NCBI GenBank assembly: GCA_046313675.1 | Contig: JBKBXU010000198.1 | Span: 1 to 8,594 of the forward strand | Length of the DNA: 8,594 bases | Direction: 5' to 3' | Source: JBKBXU01 sp046313675 | Lineage (GTDB): Bacteria; Bacteroidota; Bacteroidia; Cytophagales; Cytophagaceae | Shown: piece after piece, positions 1 to 6,198 of the stretch | Layout of the letters: every line of letters starts with the position of its first letter | How positions within the stretch are numbered: the stretch's first letter is position 1 | Translations under genes and position numbers: made by a program | The notes under the pieces: model-generated | What the model was told of the DNA's origin: nothing | Seen by the model: only the letters and a program-made list of their open reading frames with translations | Database searches by the model: none

Positions 1-890
1 AACATTCCTCCAAAATCATCCATTTGTGAAGCAGCAATAGAATGGTTTTTATGATCCTTTAATCCGGGATAATACACTTTGTCTACTTTTGTATGCGCAA
101 GCAAAAACTCAGCTATCGCTTTACCATTTTCACAATGCCGCTGCATTCTCAGGTGCAATGTTTTTATACCTCTCAGCACAAGAAAACAATCTTGTGGCCC
201 GGGCACTGCCCCACAGGAATTCTGAATAAAAGCCAATTTATCTGCCAAGGCTTTATCATTTACCACAATGGCACCCATAACCACATCGGAATGTCCTGCA
301 AGGTATTTTGTAACGGAGTGCATAACTATGTCAGCGCCTAAATCCAAAGGCCTCTGTAGATAGGGTGTTGCAAAGGTATTGTCCACTGCTACCAAAACAT
401 TCTTTTCTTTTGCTATAGCAGATATAGCTTTAATATCAATAATATTAAGTAAAGGATTGGTTGGAGTTTCAATCCATATAAGCTTTGTGTTACCGTTGAT
501 GAACTGCTTTACATTTTCAGCTTTATCCATGGAAACAAAATGAAATTTTATCCCATAAGCCTCAAAAATTTTCGTAAATATCCTGTAAGTGCCGCCATAC
601 AGATCGTTGGTGGAAATTACCTCGTCTCCCGGCTTTAAAATTTTTATTATTGTATCGATGGCCGCCATTCCCGAAGCAAAGCATAAACCGAACTTCCCGT
701 TCTCAAGTGCCGCCAGGCTGTCTTGAAGTGCTGTTCTGGTAGGATTATGCGTTCTTGAGTATTCATACCCTTTATGATTTCCAGGCGAAGATTGCACATA
801 GGTAGAAGTCTGATAAATCGGGGTCATAATAGCCCCCGTTTCCGGATCCGGTTTCACGCCGGCATGTATCGCTTTAGTTCCGAATTTCAT
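1..890 (-). CDS. Cystathionine gamma-synthase/lyase-type PLP enzyme (partial, C-terminus cut by window edge)
   Basis: Reading the minus strand from the ATG at 890-888 gives 296 uninterrupted codons that run off the window at base 1. It is a Cys/Met-metabolism PLP-dependent enzyme (fold type I, cytosolic). Visible motifs are the N-terminal GTKAIHAG start typical of the family, YEYSRTHNPTR (residues 42-52, phosphate/cofactor contacts from the neighbouring subunit), ASGMAA (72-77), DNTFATPYLQRP (170-181, Asp170 facing the PLP ring nitrogen) and SVTKYLAGHSD (192-202), with Lys195 as the Schiff-base lysine. Family members are about 380 residues long, so roughly 85 residues are missing. These enzymes make cystathionine from an acylated homoserine and cysteine, or cleave cystathionine. 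Synthase, gamma-lyase and O-acetylhomoserine sulfhydrylase activities cannot be separated reliably from this part of the protein, so no symbol is given. The start has no Shine-Dalgarno sequence. The gene is divergent from the membrane protein at 985. Confidence 0.9.
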   Translation of the reverse strand, partial: MKFGTKAIHAGVKPDPETGAIMTPIYQTSTYVQSSPGNHKGYEYSRTHNPTRTALQDSLAALENGKFGLCFASGMAAIDTIIKILKPGDEVISTNDLYGGTYRIFTKIFEAYGIKFHFVSMDKAENVKQFINGNTKLIWIETPTNPLLNIIDIKAISAIAKEKNVLVAVDNTFATPYLQRPLDLGADIVMHSVTKYLAGHSDVVMGAIVVNDKALADKLAFIQNSCGAVPGPQDCFLVLRGIKTLHLRMQRHCENGKAIAEFLLAHTKVDKVYYPGLKDHKNHSIAASQMDDFGGM

Positions 891-911
891 ATGGTCTGTA
901 TTTATTTTTTG

Positions 912-953
912 TTGCAAGTTATATTTTTTCAATAATGATGCATAACATTGCAA
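912..953. promoter_or_regulatory. Imperfect inverted repeat between divergent genes, candidate operator
   Basis: The 94-bp gap between the divergent PLP-enzyme and TVP38-type genes carries TTGCAAGTTAT (912-922) and ATAACATTGCAA (942-953). These are inverted copies differing by one inserted base; because TTGCAA is itself palindromic, TTGCAAG also recurs as a direct repeat at 912 and 948. Symmetric half-sites about 36 bp apart between divergent genes would fit a dimeric regulator or a weak cruciform. No TAnnTTTG promoter box was found in either direction here. The role is an inference. Confidence 0.3.
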
Positions 954-984
954 GACTTAGAGCTTCTTTAAATACCTCTTTTTA

Positions 985-1671
985 ATGCATTGGTTTAAAT
1001 TCCTTCGTACAAATCTTGCTTCCTTTGCCTATTTTTTCTCAATGGTGCTTATTCCTCTTACGGTTTCATCCACCATCATCTACCAGGCCATACAGCACGA
1101 AGACACCATCAGCGGGTTTGGGGTTAGCGAATGGGCTTTCTTTTTTGCCTTATCCAGCCTTACCATGGCTTTTGCCTTCACTCCTACCACCTTTATTGCA
1201 CTGTTCTGTGGATATTTTCTGGGTTTTTTCTCTCTGCCCTTCCTGGTAATTTCATATATGGTAGCCGCTCTAATAGGTTTTTATGCCGCAGAATGGATAG
1301 ACAAAGGGAAGTTTTTGAACAGCTTGCAGAAAATAAAAGGCGTAGAAAATTTTGTAGTCAATATTCGCCAACGTGAATTCTGGATGGTGTTCTTTGCCCG
1401 CCTCTCCCCTGTTTTTCCATTTGCAATCATGAATGTATTTCTGGCTGTAATCAACACACGATTACAAAAATTTTTACTCGGCAGCCTGCTAGGAATGCTG
1501 CCCAGAACAGTAATTTCCATTTATATCGGACATCAATTTGCTTCACTTGTAAAACTCAGCGATCCTTCTCCACAGGATCTAATTACCCGAATTGCCTTAA
1601 TTGCCCTTCTCCTTATTTCTTCTTTTGGGATCCTGAGAATATTTGCAAAGGCCATGTCCAAAAGGGTATAA
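985..1671 (+). CDS. TVP38/TMEM64 (VTT-domain) family integral membrane protein
   Basis: A 228-residue polytopic inner-membrane protein with hydrophobic segments at roughly 11-33, 49-75, 78-102, 133-156, 163-182 and 201-220. The VTT/DedA-like core is seen as TPTTFIALFCGYFLG (66-80), followed by the family signature RLSPVFPF (139-146), GMLPRT (170-175) and YIG (180-182), where the proline and arginine residues lie in the re-entrant-loop region of the family. VTT proteins are linked to lipid scrambling or flippase activity and envelope homeostasis in bacteria and to TMEM41/VMP1-type scrambling in eukaryotes; the substrate of this one is unknown. Length is normal for the family. The ATG at 985 lacks a Shine-Dalgarno sequence. 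The next gene on the same strand starts 88 bp downstream, so co-transcription is possible but not shown. Confidence 0.8.
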   Translation: MHWFKFLRTNLASFAYFFSMVLIPLTVSSTIIYQAIQHEDTISGFGVSEWAFFFALSSLTMAFAFTPTTFIALFCGYFLGFFSLPFLVISYMVAALIGFYAAEWIDKGKFLNSLQKIKGVENFVVNIRQREFWMVFFARLSPVFPFAIMNVFLAVINTRLQKFLLGSLLGMLPRTVISIYIGHQFASLVKLSDPSPQDLITRIALIALLLISSFGILRIFAKAMSKRV

Positions 1672-1759
1672 AAACTTTACTACCTTCGCTTTCGTAATAA
1701 AATGCTTTAAAGTAAAAAAAACTATTCTTAACTTGGTGCTAAACTTAATGTTTAAAGAT

Positions 1760-3211
1760 ATGGCAAAAAAATTACTGTTCGTTACTTTCCTGCTTTTTTC
1801 AATATCCGAAGCCTTTGCACAGCATGAAGTAAACCTGTTTTCTACGGCTGGCCGTGGCGTTGCCACCACCTTTGTCAATGACTATCATGCCATCGGTATT
1901 AACCCAGCCAACCTGGGCAGAAAAAAATATGAGAACAAAACCGTTACCTTTGGCCTTCTTGAAGGAGGAGTTTCCCTCTATTCAGGTATAATCAACCGTA
2001 CGGATCTGAACAGAATAACCGGTGATGACGAACGGTTTACCTATGAACAAAAATTGGAAGCTGCTAGAAATTTCACCAATAGCCCCTTTGCATTCAATTT
2101 GAACATGATGCCCCTGGGCATAGCAGTTCAAACAGAAAATGTGGGTGGGTTTGCCTTCAGCATGAGAGATCAGGTAAGCTTGTTCAGCACATTTAGTGAA
2201 AAATTCACCGAATTACTTTTTCTGGGTTTTGGATCTCAAAATTTTGATAGATTAGTTTTGCATGATGGGAGATCTTTTCCTAATACCCCTGAGAATTATG
2301 AGCAGTACAGGAATCAGGTCCAATATGGTATAGCCAATACCCCTACCAATTTTTCTGAAATATTTGAAGGCTCCAGGGTGTCTTTTCATTGGTACAGGGA
2401 ATATAACCTAAGCTATGGCAAAGAAGTCTATTACAATGACCTGGTGTCCATCAGCGGAGGTGTCGGATTAAAATACCTTCAGGGCTTTGGCATCATGGAC
2501 GTCAGCGCGGAAAATGGCTTCCGTGCTTCGGCAGCATTTACCCCGGCTATTAACCCTTATGGGGAAGATTTTGGTGGTCCCTCAGCACGTAGCGATGGCA
2601 ATATCCTAACTCCGGCAGGAACCGGTTTTGGTTTAGATTTTGGGGTAAACTTTATTTATAAAGACAGAACAAAAGTTGGTTTTGCCGTAACCAACATTGG
2701 CTCCATTACCTATAATGCCAATGCCTACTCCATCAACGATTTCCAATTAACTGATTTTGCCAGCCCGGGAGCTGACGGATATGCATTTATAGAAGAGTTG
2801 TCAGAATTTGAAGGGATGTATGACCCGATCAATTATGAAGGAAAGCAGAAACTAACGTACAAGCTTCCTACCGTCTGGAGGTTTGGCGCCAGCCAGGCCC
2901 TGGAAGATGACAGAGCAGAGATTGGGTTTGACATAGTAGTGCCTGGCAATAATGCTCCCGGAAACTTTGATCGAGCCATATATTCTTTGGGAGGTGATGT
3001 TAAGCCCTTAAAATTCCTCAGACTTTCCAGTGGCTTGAGTTATGGTGGAAATTTTGGCAAAAGGCTTCTGGTTCCCATAGGAGTAACCCTGATTGCCGGT
3101 GAAAATGGAACCTATGAAATGGGATTTGCTTCAAGAGATTTTATCTCCTTCTTTAAAGACAATAATCCAGCTTTGTCCTTCGCTTTTGGTTTTTTAAGGT
3201 TCAGGATATAG
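1760..3211 (+). CDS. Secreted, probably outer-membrane beta-barrel protein, DUF5723-like
   Basis: The preferred start is the ATG at 1760, giving 483 residues beginning MAKKLLFVTFLLFSISEAFA, a clear signal peptide with likely cleavage after Ala20 (AFA/Q). An in-frame ATG at 1748 adds only four residues. An ATG at 1643 would overlap the upstream gene and bury the signal peptide, so it is rejected. The mature part starts with a region containing GINPANLGR (46-54). It then shows alternating hydrophobic/aromatic beta-strand patterning with many Gly, Asn and Phe, and ends in strands closing with FAFGFLRFRI, like an outer-membrane barrel C-terminus. This resembles the DUF5723 family of Bacteroidota, whose function is unknown; PorV/FadL-like barrels are an alternative. 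No TPR, OmpA or sorting domain is visible. A weak -7-like TACCTTCG lies at 1681-1688. Secretion is firm; the family assignment is moderate. Confidence 0.7.
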   Translation: MAKKLLFVTFLLFSISEAFAQHEVNLFSTAGRGVATTFVNDYHAIGINPANLGRKKYENKTVTFGLLEGGVSLYSGIINRTDLNRITGDDERFTYEQKLEAARNFTNSPFAFNLNMMPLGIAVQTENVGGFAFSMRDQVSLFSTFSEKFTELLFLGFGSQNFDRLVLHDGRSFPNTPENYEQYRNQVQYGIANTPTNFSEIFEGSRVSFHWYREYNLSYGKEVYYNDLVSISGGVGLKYLQGFGIMDVSAENGFRASAAFTPAINPYGEDFGGPSARSDGNILTPAGTGFGLDFGVNFIYKDRTKVGFAVTNIGSITYNANAYSINDFQLTDFASPGADGYAFIEELSEFEGMYDPINYEGKQKLTYKLPTVWRFGASQALEDDRAEIGFDIVVPGNNAPGNFDRAIYSLGGDVKPLKFLRLSSGLSYGGNFGKRLLVPIGVTLIAGENGTYEMGFASRDFISFFKDNNPALSFAFGFLRFRI

Positions 3212-3263
3212 ATAACGATGATGGGATAATTTGATGATACGATAACAAAACTTACATTATCTC

Positions 3264-3314
3264 AAAAAAAAGTGTAAAAATGTCACAAAAACTGTCATTT
3301 TTACACTTTTTTTT
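3264..3314. promoter_or_regulatory. Perfect 19-bp inverted repeat: terminator or activator site upstream of hsp20
   Basis: The arms 3264-3282 (A8, then GTGT, A5, TG) and 3296-3314 (CA, T5, ACAC, T8) are exactly complementary around a 13-nt loop (3283-3295). Two more pairs (CA/TG) follow beyond a T-T mismatch. It lies 52 bp after the stop of the outer-membrane protein gene and ends in eight T, so it could be a bidirectional intrinsic terminator. The stem has only three G-C pairs, weak for that role. Its centre (about 3289) is about 75 bp upstream of the start site predicted from the sigma-54-like element, a usual distance for an enhancer-binding activator. Both roles are possible. Confidence 0.55.
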
Positions 3315-3338
3315 ATTAAACACCCTAAAAATTTCTAC

Positions 3339-3354
3339 TGGCATATATCTTGAT
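3339..3354 (+). promoter_or_regulatory. Sigma-54-like -24/-12 promoter candidate for hsp20
   Basis: CTGGCATATATCTTGAT contains TGGCA and TTGA with GG (3340-3341) exactly ten bases before GA (3352-3353). The RpoN consensus is TGGCAC-N5-TTGC, so spacing and most core positions fit, with A in place of the final C of the -12 GC. Transcription would begin near 3364, leaving a leader of about 26 nt that contains the ribosome binding site. No TAnnTTTG box of the usual Bacteroidota promoter was found between the inverted repeat and the start codon. The -12 mismatch keeps this a candidate. Confidence 0.4.
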
Positions 3355-3378
3355 CTTACATCATTGTAAACTAAAAAA

Positions 3379-3384
3379 AGGAGG
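3379..3384 (+). promoter_or_regulatory. Strong Shine-Dalgarno AGGAGG of first hsp20
   Basis: A full AGGAGG lies 5 bases before the ATG at 3390 and fixes the start. It is unusual here because none of the other starts in the window (985, 1760, 4723, 6128, 7034, 7838 and 890) has such a motif, as expected for Bacteroidota. Confidence 0.85.
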
Positions 3385-3389
3385 TTACT

Positions 3390-3827
3390 ATGTCGCTTAT
3401 TAAATGGAACAACAACAATGGAGGGGCTGATTTTTCAAGGCTCCTTGACTCATTTTTTGGTAGTGATGTTTCTGACTACCTTGGTAATTATTCCGGTACG
3501 GTTCCTGCTGTCAACATAATGCGTAATGAAAGGGATTATAAACTTGAAATGGCGCTTCCCGGATTTACAAAAAATGCTATCAGCATTAAAATTGATAATA
3601 ACGTATTGATAATTTCCGGAAAAAAAGAGGATGCAAAAGAACCTGAAACGGGCAAATACAGCCGTCGGGAATTCAGCTACAGCTCCTTCCAACGGTCTTT
3701 CCATTTGCCCGACACCTTGGACTCAGATAATATAGAAGCCGCATATGAAAATGGAATTTTGCAGATCAGGCTTCCCATGAAAAATAAAGAAAAAGAAAAG
3801 CCGGGAAAAACCATTCATATAAATTAG
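3390..3827 (+). CDS. Small heat-shock protein, Hsp20/alpha-crystallin family
   Basis: A 145-residue cytosolic small heat-shock protein, an ATP-independent holdase that binds unfolding proteins and hands them to DnaK/ClpB. It has a short N-terminal arm (1-37, with DFSRLLDSFFG) and an alpha-crystallin domain at about 38-130. Landmarks are VPAVNI (38-43), LEMALPGFTK (52-61), the beta6-loop region YSRREFSYSSFQRSFHLP (90-107) and the signature GILQIRLP (122-129). A Lys/Glu-rich tail follows, with the C-terminal I-x-I motif IHI (142-144) used for oligomer assembly. All hallmark positions are present and the length is standard. It has a strong AGGAGG site, a sigma-54-like element and an inverted repeat upstream, and a terminator immediately downstream, so it appears to be an independently controlled stress gene. 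The next gene is a divergent paralogue. It is often named hsp20 or ibpA by similarity, but no specific symbol is warranted. Confidence 0.96.
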   Translation: MSLIKWNNNNGGADFSRLLDSFFGSDVSDYLGNYSGTVPAVNIMRNERDYKLEMALPGFTKNAISIKIDNNVLIISGKKEDAKEPETGKYSRREFSYSSFQRSFHLPDTLDSDNIEAAYENGILQIRLPMKNKEKEKPGKTIHIN

Positions 3828-3836
3828 CGTTATAAC

Positions 3837-3874
3837 AATAGGCATCAGTTTTACCGATGCCTATTATCTTTTTT
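3837..3874 (+). terminator. Intrinsic terminator between the two hsp20 genes
   Basis: A perfect 10-bp stem, AATAGGCATC (3837-3846) with GATGCCTATT (3856-3865), closes a 9-nt loop and is followed by a run of six T (3869-3874). It starts 10 bp after the first hsp20 stop. It would end most transcripts there, and partial read-through would make the second hsp20 a lower-expressed distal gene unless that gene has its own promoter. No clear promoter box was seen in 3875-3905. Confidence 0.85.
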
Positions 3875-3905
3875 AAAGCATTTACGTATTATCAGTATAA
3901 AAAGA

Positions 3906-3911
3906 AGGAGG
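3906..3911 (+). promoter_or_regulatory. Strong Shine-Dalgarno AGGAGG of second hsp20
   Basis: AGGAGG ends 6 bases before the ATG at 3918 and supports that start. This is the second full Shine-Dalgarno sequence in the window, again on an Hsp20 gene. Confidence 0.85.
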
Positions 3912-3917
3912 ACGGTT

Positions 3918-4358
3918 ATGACACCTGATAATCATATTATTTTTGGAAGAAGCATCAATGACGTTTTGTTGGATGACTTCTTTGAATCTTTTGATTTTAA
4001 CCTGGAAGATTATCCCGGTTACTATAAGATAAGTGTCCCTACAAAAGGGTTTTTAAAAAAGGATTTACGCTTGTACATTAGCGAGAACACTCTATATTTA
4101 AAAGGAAAAACCAATGGTTTGGACAAAGGTTATCCAGGTAAAAAAGAAATTTCCAGAACCTTTGTTTTACCAAACAATGTGAACCCTGAGACCATAAAAG
4201 CTAAATATGCGGATGAAGCAATATTTATCCGGATTAAAAAACTTAGCAAAAAAGGGATAACTAAAGTTATTAAGATTAAGGATTCACAGGACAAAAGGTC
4301 CTGGATTGAGGGAATTGCAAGAGTAATCAAAAAGAATTGGCTAAAATTTATAAGGTAA
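3918..4358 (+). CDS. Divergent Hsp20-like small heat-shock protein with basic C-terminal tail
   Basis: A 146-residue protein with a reduced alpha-crystallin fold. YYKISVPTKGFLKKDLRLYI (35-54) matches the first beta strands, ISRTFVLPNNVNPETIKAKY (78-97) the later strands, EAIFIRIKK (100-108) stands where G-x-L-x-I-x-x-P is usual, and VIKI (117-120) supplies an I-x-I motif. Compared with its neighbour it lacks the signature glycine and proline, and the stretch holding the beta6 dimerisation loop is about 10 residues shorter. It has an extra tail (121-146) rich in Lys/Arg with Trp129 and Trp141, likely an amphipathic basic helix. It may hetero-oligomerise with the upstream Hsp20 or bind membranes or nucleic acid; these roles are inferred. 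It shares the strong AGGAGG start and lies between two terminators. Hsp20-like fold: fairly sure; chaperone activity: unknown. Confidence 0.85.
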   Translation: MTPDNHIIFGRSINDVLLDDFFESFDFNLEDYPGYYKISVPTKGFLKKDLRLYISENTLYLKGKTNGLDKGYPGKKEISRTFVLPNNVNPETIKAKYADEAIFIRIKKLSKKGITKVIKIKDSQDKRSWIEGIARVIKKNWLKFIR

Positions 4359-4395
4359 AAAGAAAGGTTGGCTTTTTAGCCAACCCTTTCTTTTT
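4357..4395. terminator. Bidirectional intrinsic terminator between hsp20-like gene and rhodanese
   Basis: GGTTGGCT (4366-4373) pairs with AGCCAACC (4378-4385) around a TTTT loop, and the stem continues as AAAAAGAAA against TTTCTTTTT with one bulged C (4386). The left arm starts at the stop codon of the hsp20-like gene. The T-rich right side serves the plus strand; the A-rich left side reads as a T tract for the convergent minus-strand lpd-rhodanese unit, whose last stop is at 4406. Confidence 0.88.
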
Positions 4396-4405
4396 CTGAT
4401 CTAAT

Positions 4406-4723
4406 CTAATTAACATCTAAACTGTCATCTATTTCATTCTTCCAGGCTAATATACCACCTTTTAGATTGTATAGATTTTCATGTCCGAAATTGGTTTCCA
4501 GAAATCTAATGGCATTTTCACTTCTTTTACCACTACGACAATGTACCACGACCTTTTTATCTTTTGATATTTTGTCGGCATTTTGAGGAATGGTATTCAA
4601 TGGAACTAATTCCCCGCCAAGGTCAGCAGCATCAAACTCCTGTGGTTCGCGAACATCAATGAGTTGAAAGTCCTCATTATTGTCTTTCATTTGCTTAAGT
4701 TCCTGTACACTAATTTCTTTCAT
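4406..4723 (-). CDS. Single-domain rhodanese-like sulfurtransferase
   Basis: A 105-residue cytosolic protein made of one rhodanese domain, of GlpE/PspE size, with no signal peptide. Motifs are LIDVREPQEF (21-30), the active loop HCRSGKRS (61-68) with catalytic Cys62 in a six-residue loop typical of sulfurtransferases rather than Cdc25-type phosphatases, and LKGGILAW (87-94) at the C-terminal side. Such proteins carry persulfide sulfur from donors such as thiosulfate to acceptors, or act in redox and sulfur trafficking; the partner here is unknown. It starts 10 bp after the lpd stop on the same strand, so the two are probably one transcript driven by the lpd promoter, ending at the bidirectional terminator. 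The ATG at 4723 has no Shine-Dalgarno sequence. Confidence 0.93.
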   Translation of the reverse strand: MKEISVQELKQMKDNNEDFQLIDVREPQEFDAADLGGELVPLNTIPQNADKISKDKKVVVHCRSGKRSENAIRFLETNFGHENLYNLKGGILAWKNEIDDSLDVN

Positions 4724-4733
4724 AAATTATTTT

Positions 4734-6128
4734 TTAAATATGTATTACCTCATCGTAGGCAGCAGCTGCAGCTTCCATAATAGCTTCAGACATGGTAGGA
4801 TGCGGGTGAACAGATTTTATAATTTCATGGCCGGTTGTTTCAAGCTTTCTGGCCACAACTACCTCTGCAATCATTTCCGTTACATTGGCTCCAATCATGT
4901 GAGCACCAAGCCATTCGCCATACTTAGCGTCAAATATTACTTTTACAAACCCATCTTTATGGCCTGCAGCACTTGCTTTACCTGATGCAGTAAAAGGAAA
5001 TTTACCAACTTTAATTGCTATACCTTTTTCTTTTGCTGCTTTTTCAGTTAATCCTACAGAAGCGATTTCCGGGAAGCTGTACGTACATCCTGGTATGTTT
5101 CCATAATCCAATGGTTCAGGATTCTGTCCGGCAATTTTTTCAACACAAATAATACCTTCCGCAGAGGCTACGTGTGCCAATGCCGCGCCTTTTACAATAT
5201 CACCAATGGCATAAATACCAGGGATATTTGTTTTATAATAATCATCAACAAGTACTTTCCCTTTGTCGGTAGCGATACCTACTTCTTCAAGGCCTATGCC
5301 TTCAAGGTTAGTGGTAATACCCACCGCAGACAATACCACATCGCATTCCATTGTCTCCTCACCTTTTGGTGTTTTAACCTTCACTTTGCATTTTGATCCT
5401 GAAGTATCTACTGATTCCACAGATGATCCTGTTAAAATATCGATACCGGACTTTTTAAAGGATTTCTCCAATTGCTTGGAAACATCTTCGTCTTCTACCG
5501 GGACAATGTTGGGCAGGTATTCGATGATGGTTACTTTCGTACCCATTGCATTGTAGAAATAGGCAAATTCAACTCCAATGGCACCGGAACCCATAACCAC
5601 CATAGAGGATGGTTGCTTCTCCAAAACCATGGCTTGTCTGTACCCAATAATTTTCTTGCCGTCAATTTTCACGTTTGGAAGCTCTCTGGATCTTCCGCCT
5701 GTTGCTAAAATTATATGATCGGCATTATAAATTTCTTTTTTCCCGTCAGCAGAAGTAACTTCTACTTTTTTGCTACCAAGAACTTTCCCAAATCCGGAAA
5801 TATGGTCAATTTTATTCTTCTTAAATAGAAACTGAATACCCTTGCTCATTCCTCCGGCCACATCCCTGCTCCTTTTTACCACGGCATTAAAATCAGCTTT
5901 GGCATCTTTTACATTGATTCCGAAATCCGAAGCGTGTTTAATATATTCAAATACCTGAGCGCTTTTTAACAATGCTTTTGTCGGTATACATCCCCAGTTA
6001 AGGCAGATACCACCCAATTCAGCTTTTTCTACCACAGCAACTTTCATTCCCAGTTGAGAGGCTCTGATGGCAGCAACATACCCTCCGGGGCCGCTACCAA
6101 TCACGATCAAATCATATTTTGCAGACAT
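4734..6128 (-). CDS. lpd: Dihydrolipoamide dehydrogenase (E3 component)
   Basis: A 464-residue full-length class I flavoprotein disulfide reductase that reoxidises dihydrolipoyl groups of the pyruvate, 2-oxoglutarate and branched-chain dehydrogenase complexes and of glycine cleavage, passing electrons via FAD to NAD+. Visible motifs are the FAD-binding GSGPGG (11-16), the redox disulfide in GGICLNWGCIPTKALL (Cys42 and Cys47), the NAD-binding GSGAIG (180-185) with acidic Glu203 at the end of the second strand (NAD rather than NADP), the second FAD motif YAIGD (306-310), and the C-terminal dimer-interface HPHPTMSE (441-448) with catalytic pair His443/Glu448. Mercuric reductase and glutathione reductase are excluded by the HPHPTxSE motif and the lack of their extra cysteines or domains. 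No E1 or E2 gene is adjacent, so it is a stand-alone E3 likely shared among complexes. It is paired with a rhodanese gene 10 bp downstream. Confidence 0.97.
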   Translation of the reverse strand: MSAKYDLIVIGSGPGGYVAAIRASQLGMKVAVVEKAELGGICLNWGCIPTKALLKSAQVFEYIKHASDFGINVKDAKADFNAVVKRSRDVAGGMSKGIQFLFKKNKIDHISGFGKVLGSKKVEVTSADGKKEIYNADHIILATGGRSRELPNVKIDGKKIIGYRQAMVLEKQPSSMVVMGSGAIGVEFAYFYNAMGTKVTIIEYLPNIVPVEDEDVSKQLEKSFKKSGIDILTGSSVESVDTSGSKCKVKVKTPKGEETMECDVVLSAVGITTNLEGIGLEEVGIATDKGKVLVDDYYKTNIPGIYAIGDIVKGAALAHVASAEGIICVEKIAGQNPEPLDYGNIPGCTYSFPEIASVGLTEKAAKEKGIAIKVGKFPFTASGKASAAGHKDGFVKVIFDAKYGEWLGAHMIGANVTEMIAEVVVARKLETTGHEIIKSVHPHPTMSEAIMEAAAAAYDEVIHI

Positions 6129-6157
6129 AATTAAAAATGATTTATTTTTTGAAAGGG

Positions 6158-6187
6158 CAAATTTACGCTATTTGTGCTTATATCAAA
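6158..6187 (-). promoter_or_regulatory. Bacteroidota-type promoter of lpd (TTTG-N18-TAAATTTG)
   Basis: On the minus strand a perfect TAnnTTTG box (TAAATTTG, 6165-6158) lies 29 bases before the lpd start codon, and TTTG (6187-6184) precedes it by 18 bases. This matches the -33/-7 architecture of the primary sigma factor in Bacteroidota and supports both the taxon and the lpd-rhodanese transcription unit. Confidence 0.65.
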
Positions 6188-6198
6188 ACCCTTTTTTA

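Noticed and set aside
93..341. Plus-strand open frame of 82 codons
   Set aside because: It is antisense to the conserved PLP-enzyme gene, whose catalytic motifs lie on the minus strand across this interval.
891..984. SAM riboswitch upstream of the PLP enzyme
   Set aside because: The leader is too short and lacks the conserved stem arrangement; only a simple inverted repeat is visible.
1643..1759. Upstream in-frame start for the secreted protein
   Set aside because: It overlaps the 3' end of the TVP38-type gene and places 39 residues before an obvious signal peptide; 1760 is the better start.
3264..3314. CIRCE or other known heat-shock operator at the hsp20 inverted repeat
   Set aside because: The arms do not resemble the CIRCE half-sites TTAGCACTC/GAGTGCTAA, so no HrcA control can be claimed.
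4680..5708. Several plus-strand open frames of 74-101 codons
   Set aside because: All are antisense to lpd or the rhodanese gene, which have complete family motifs, so they are shadows.
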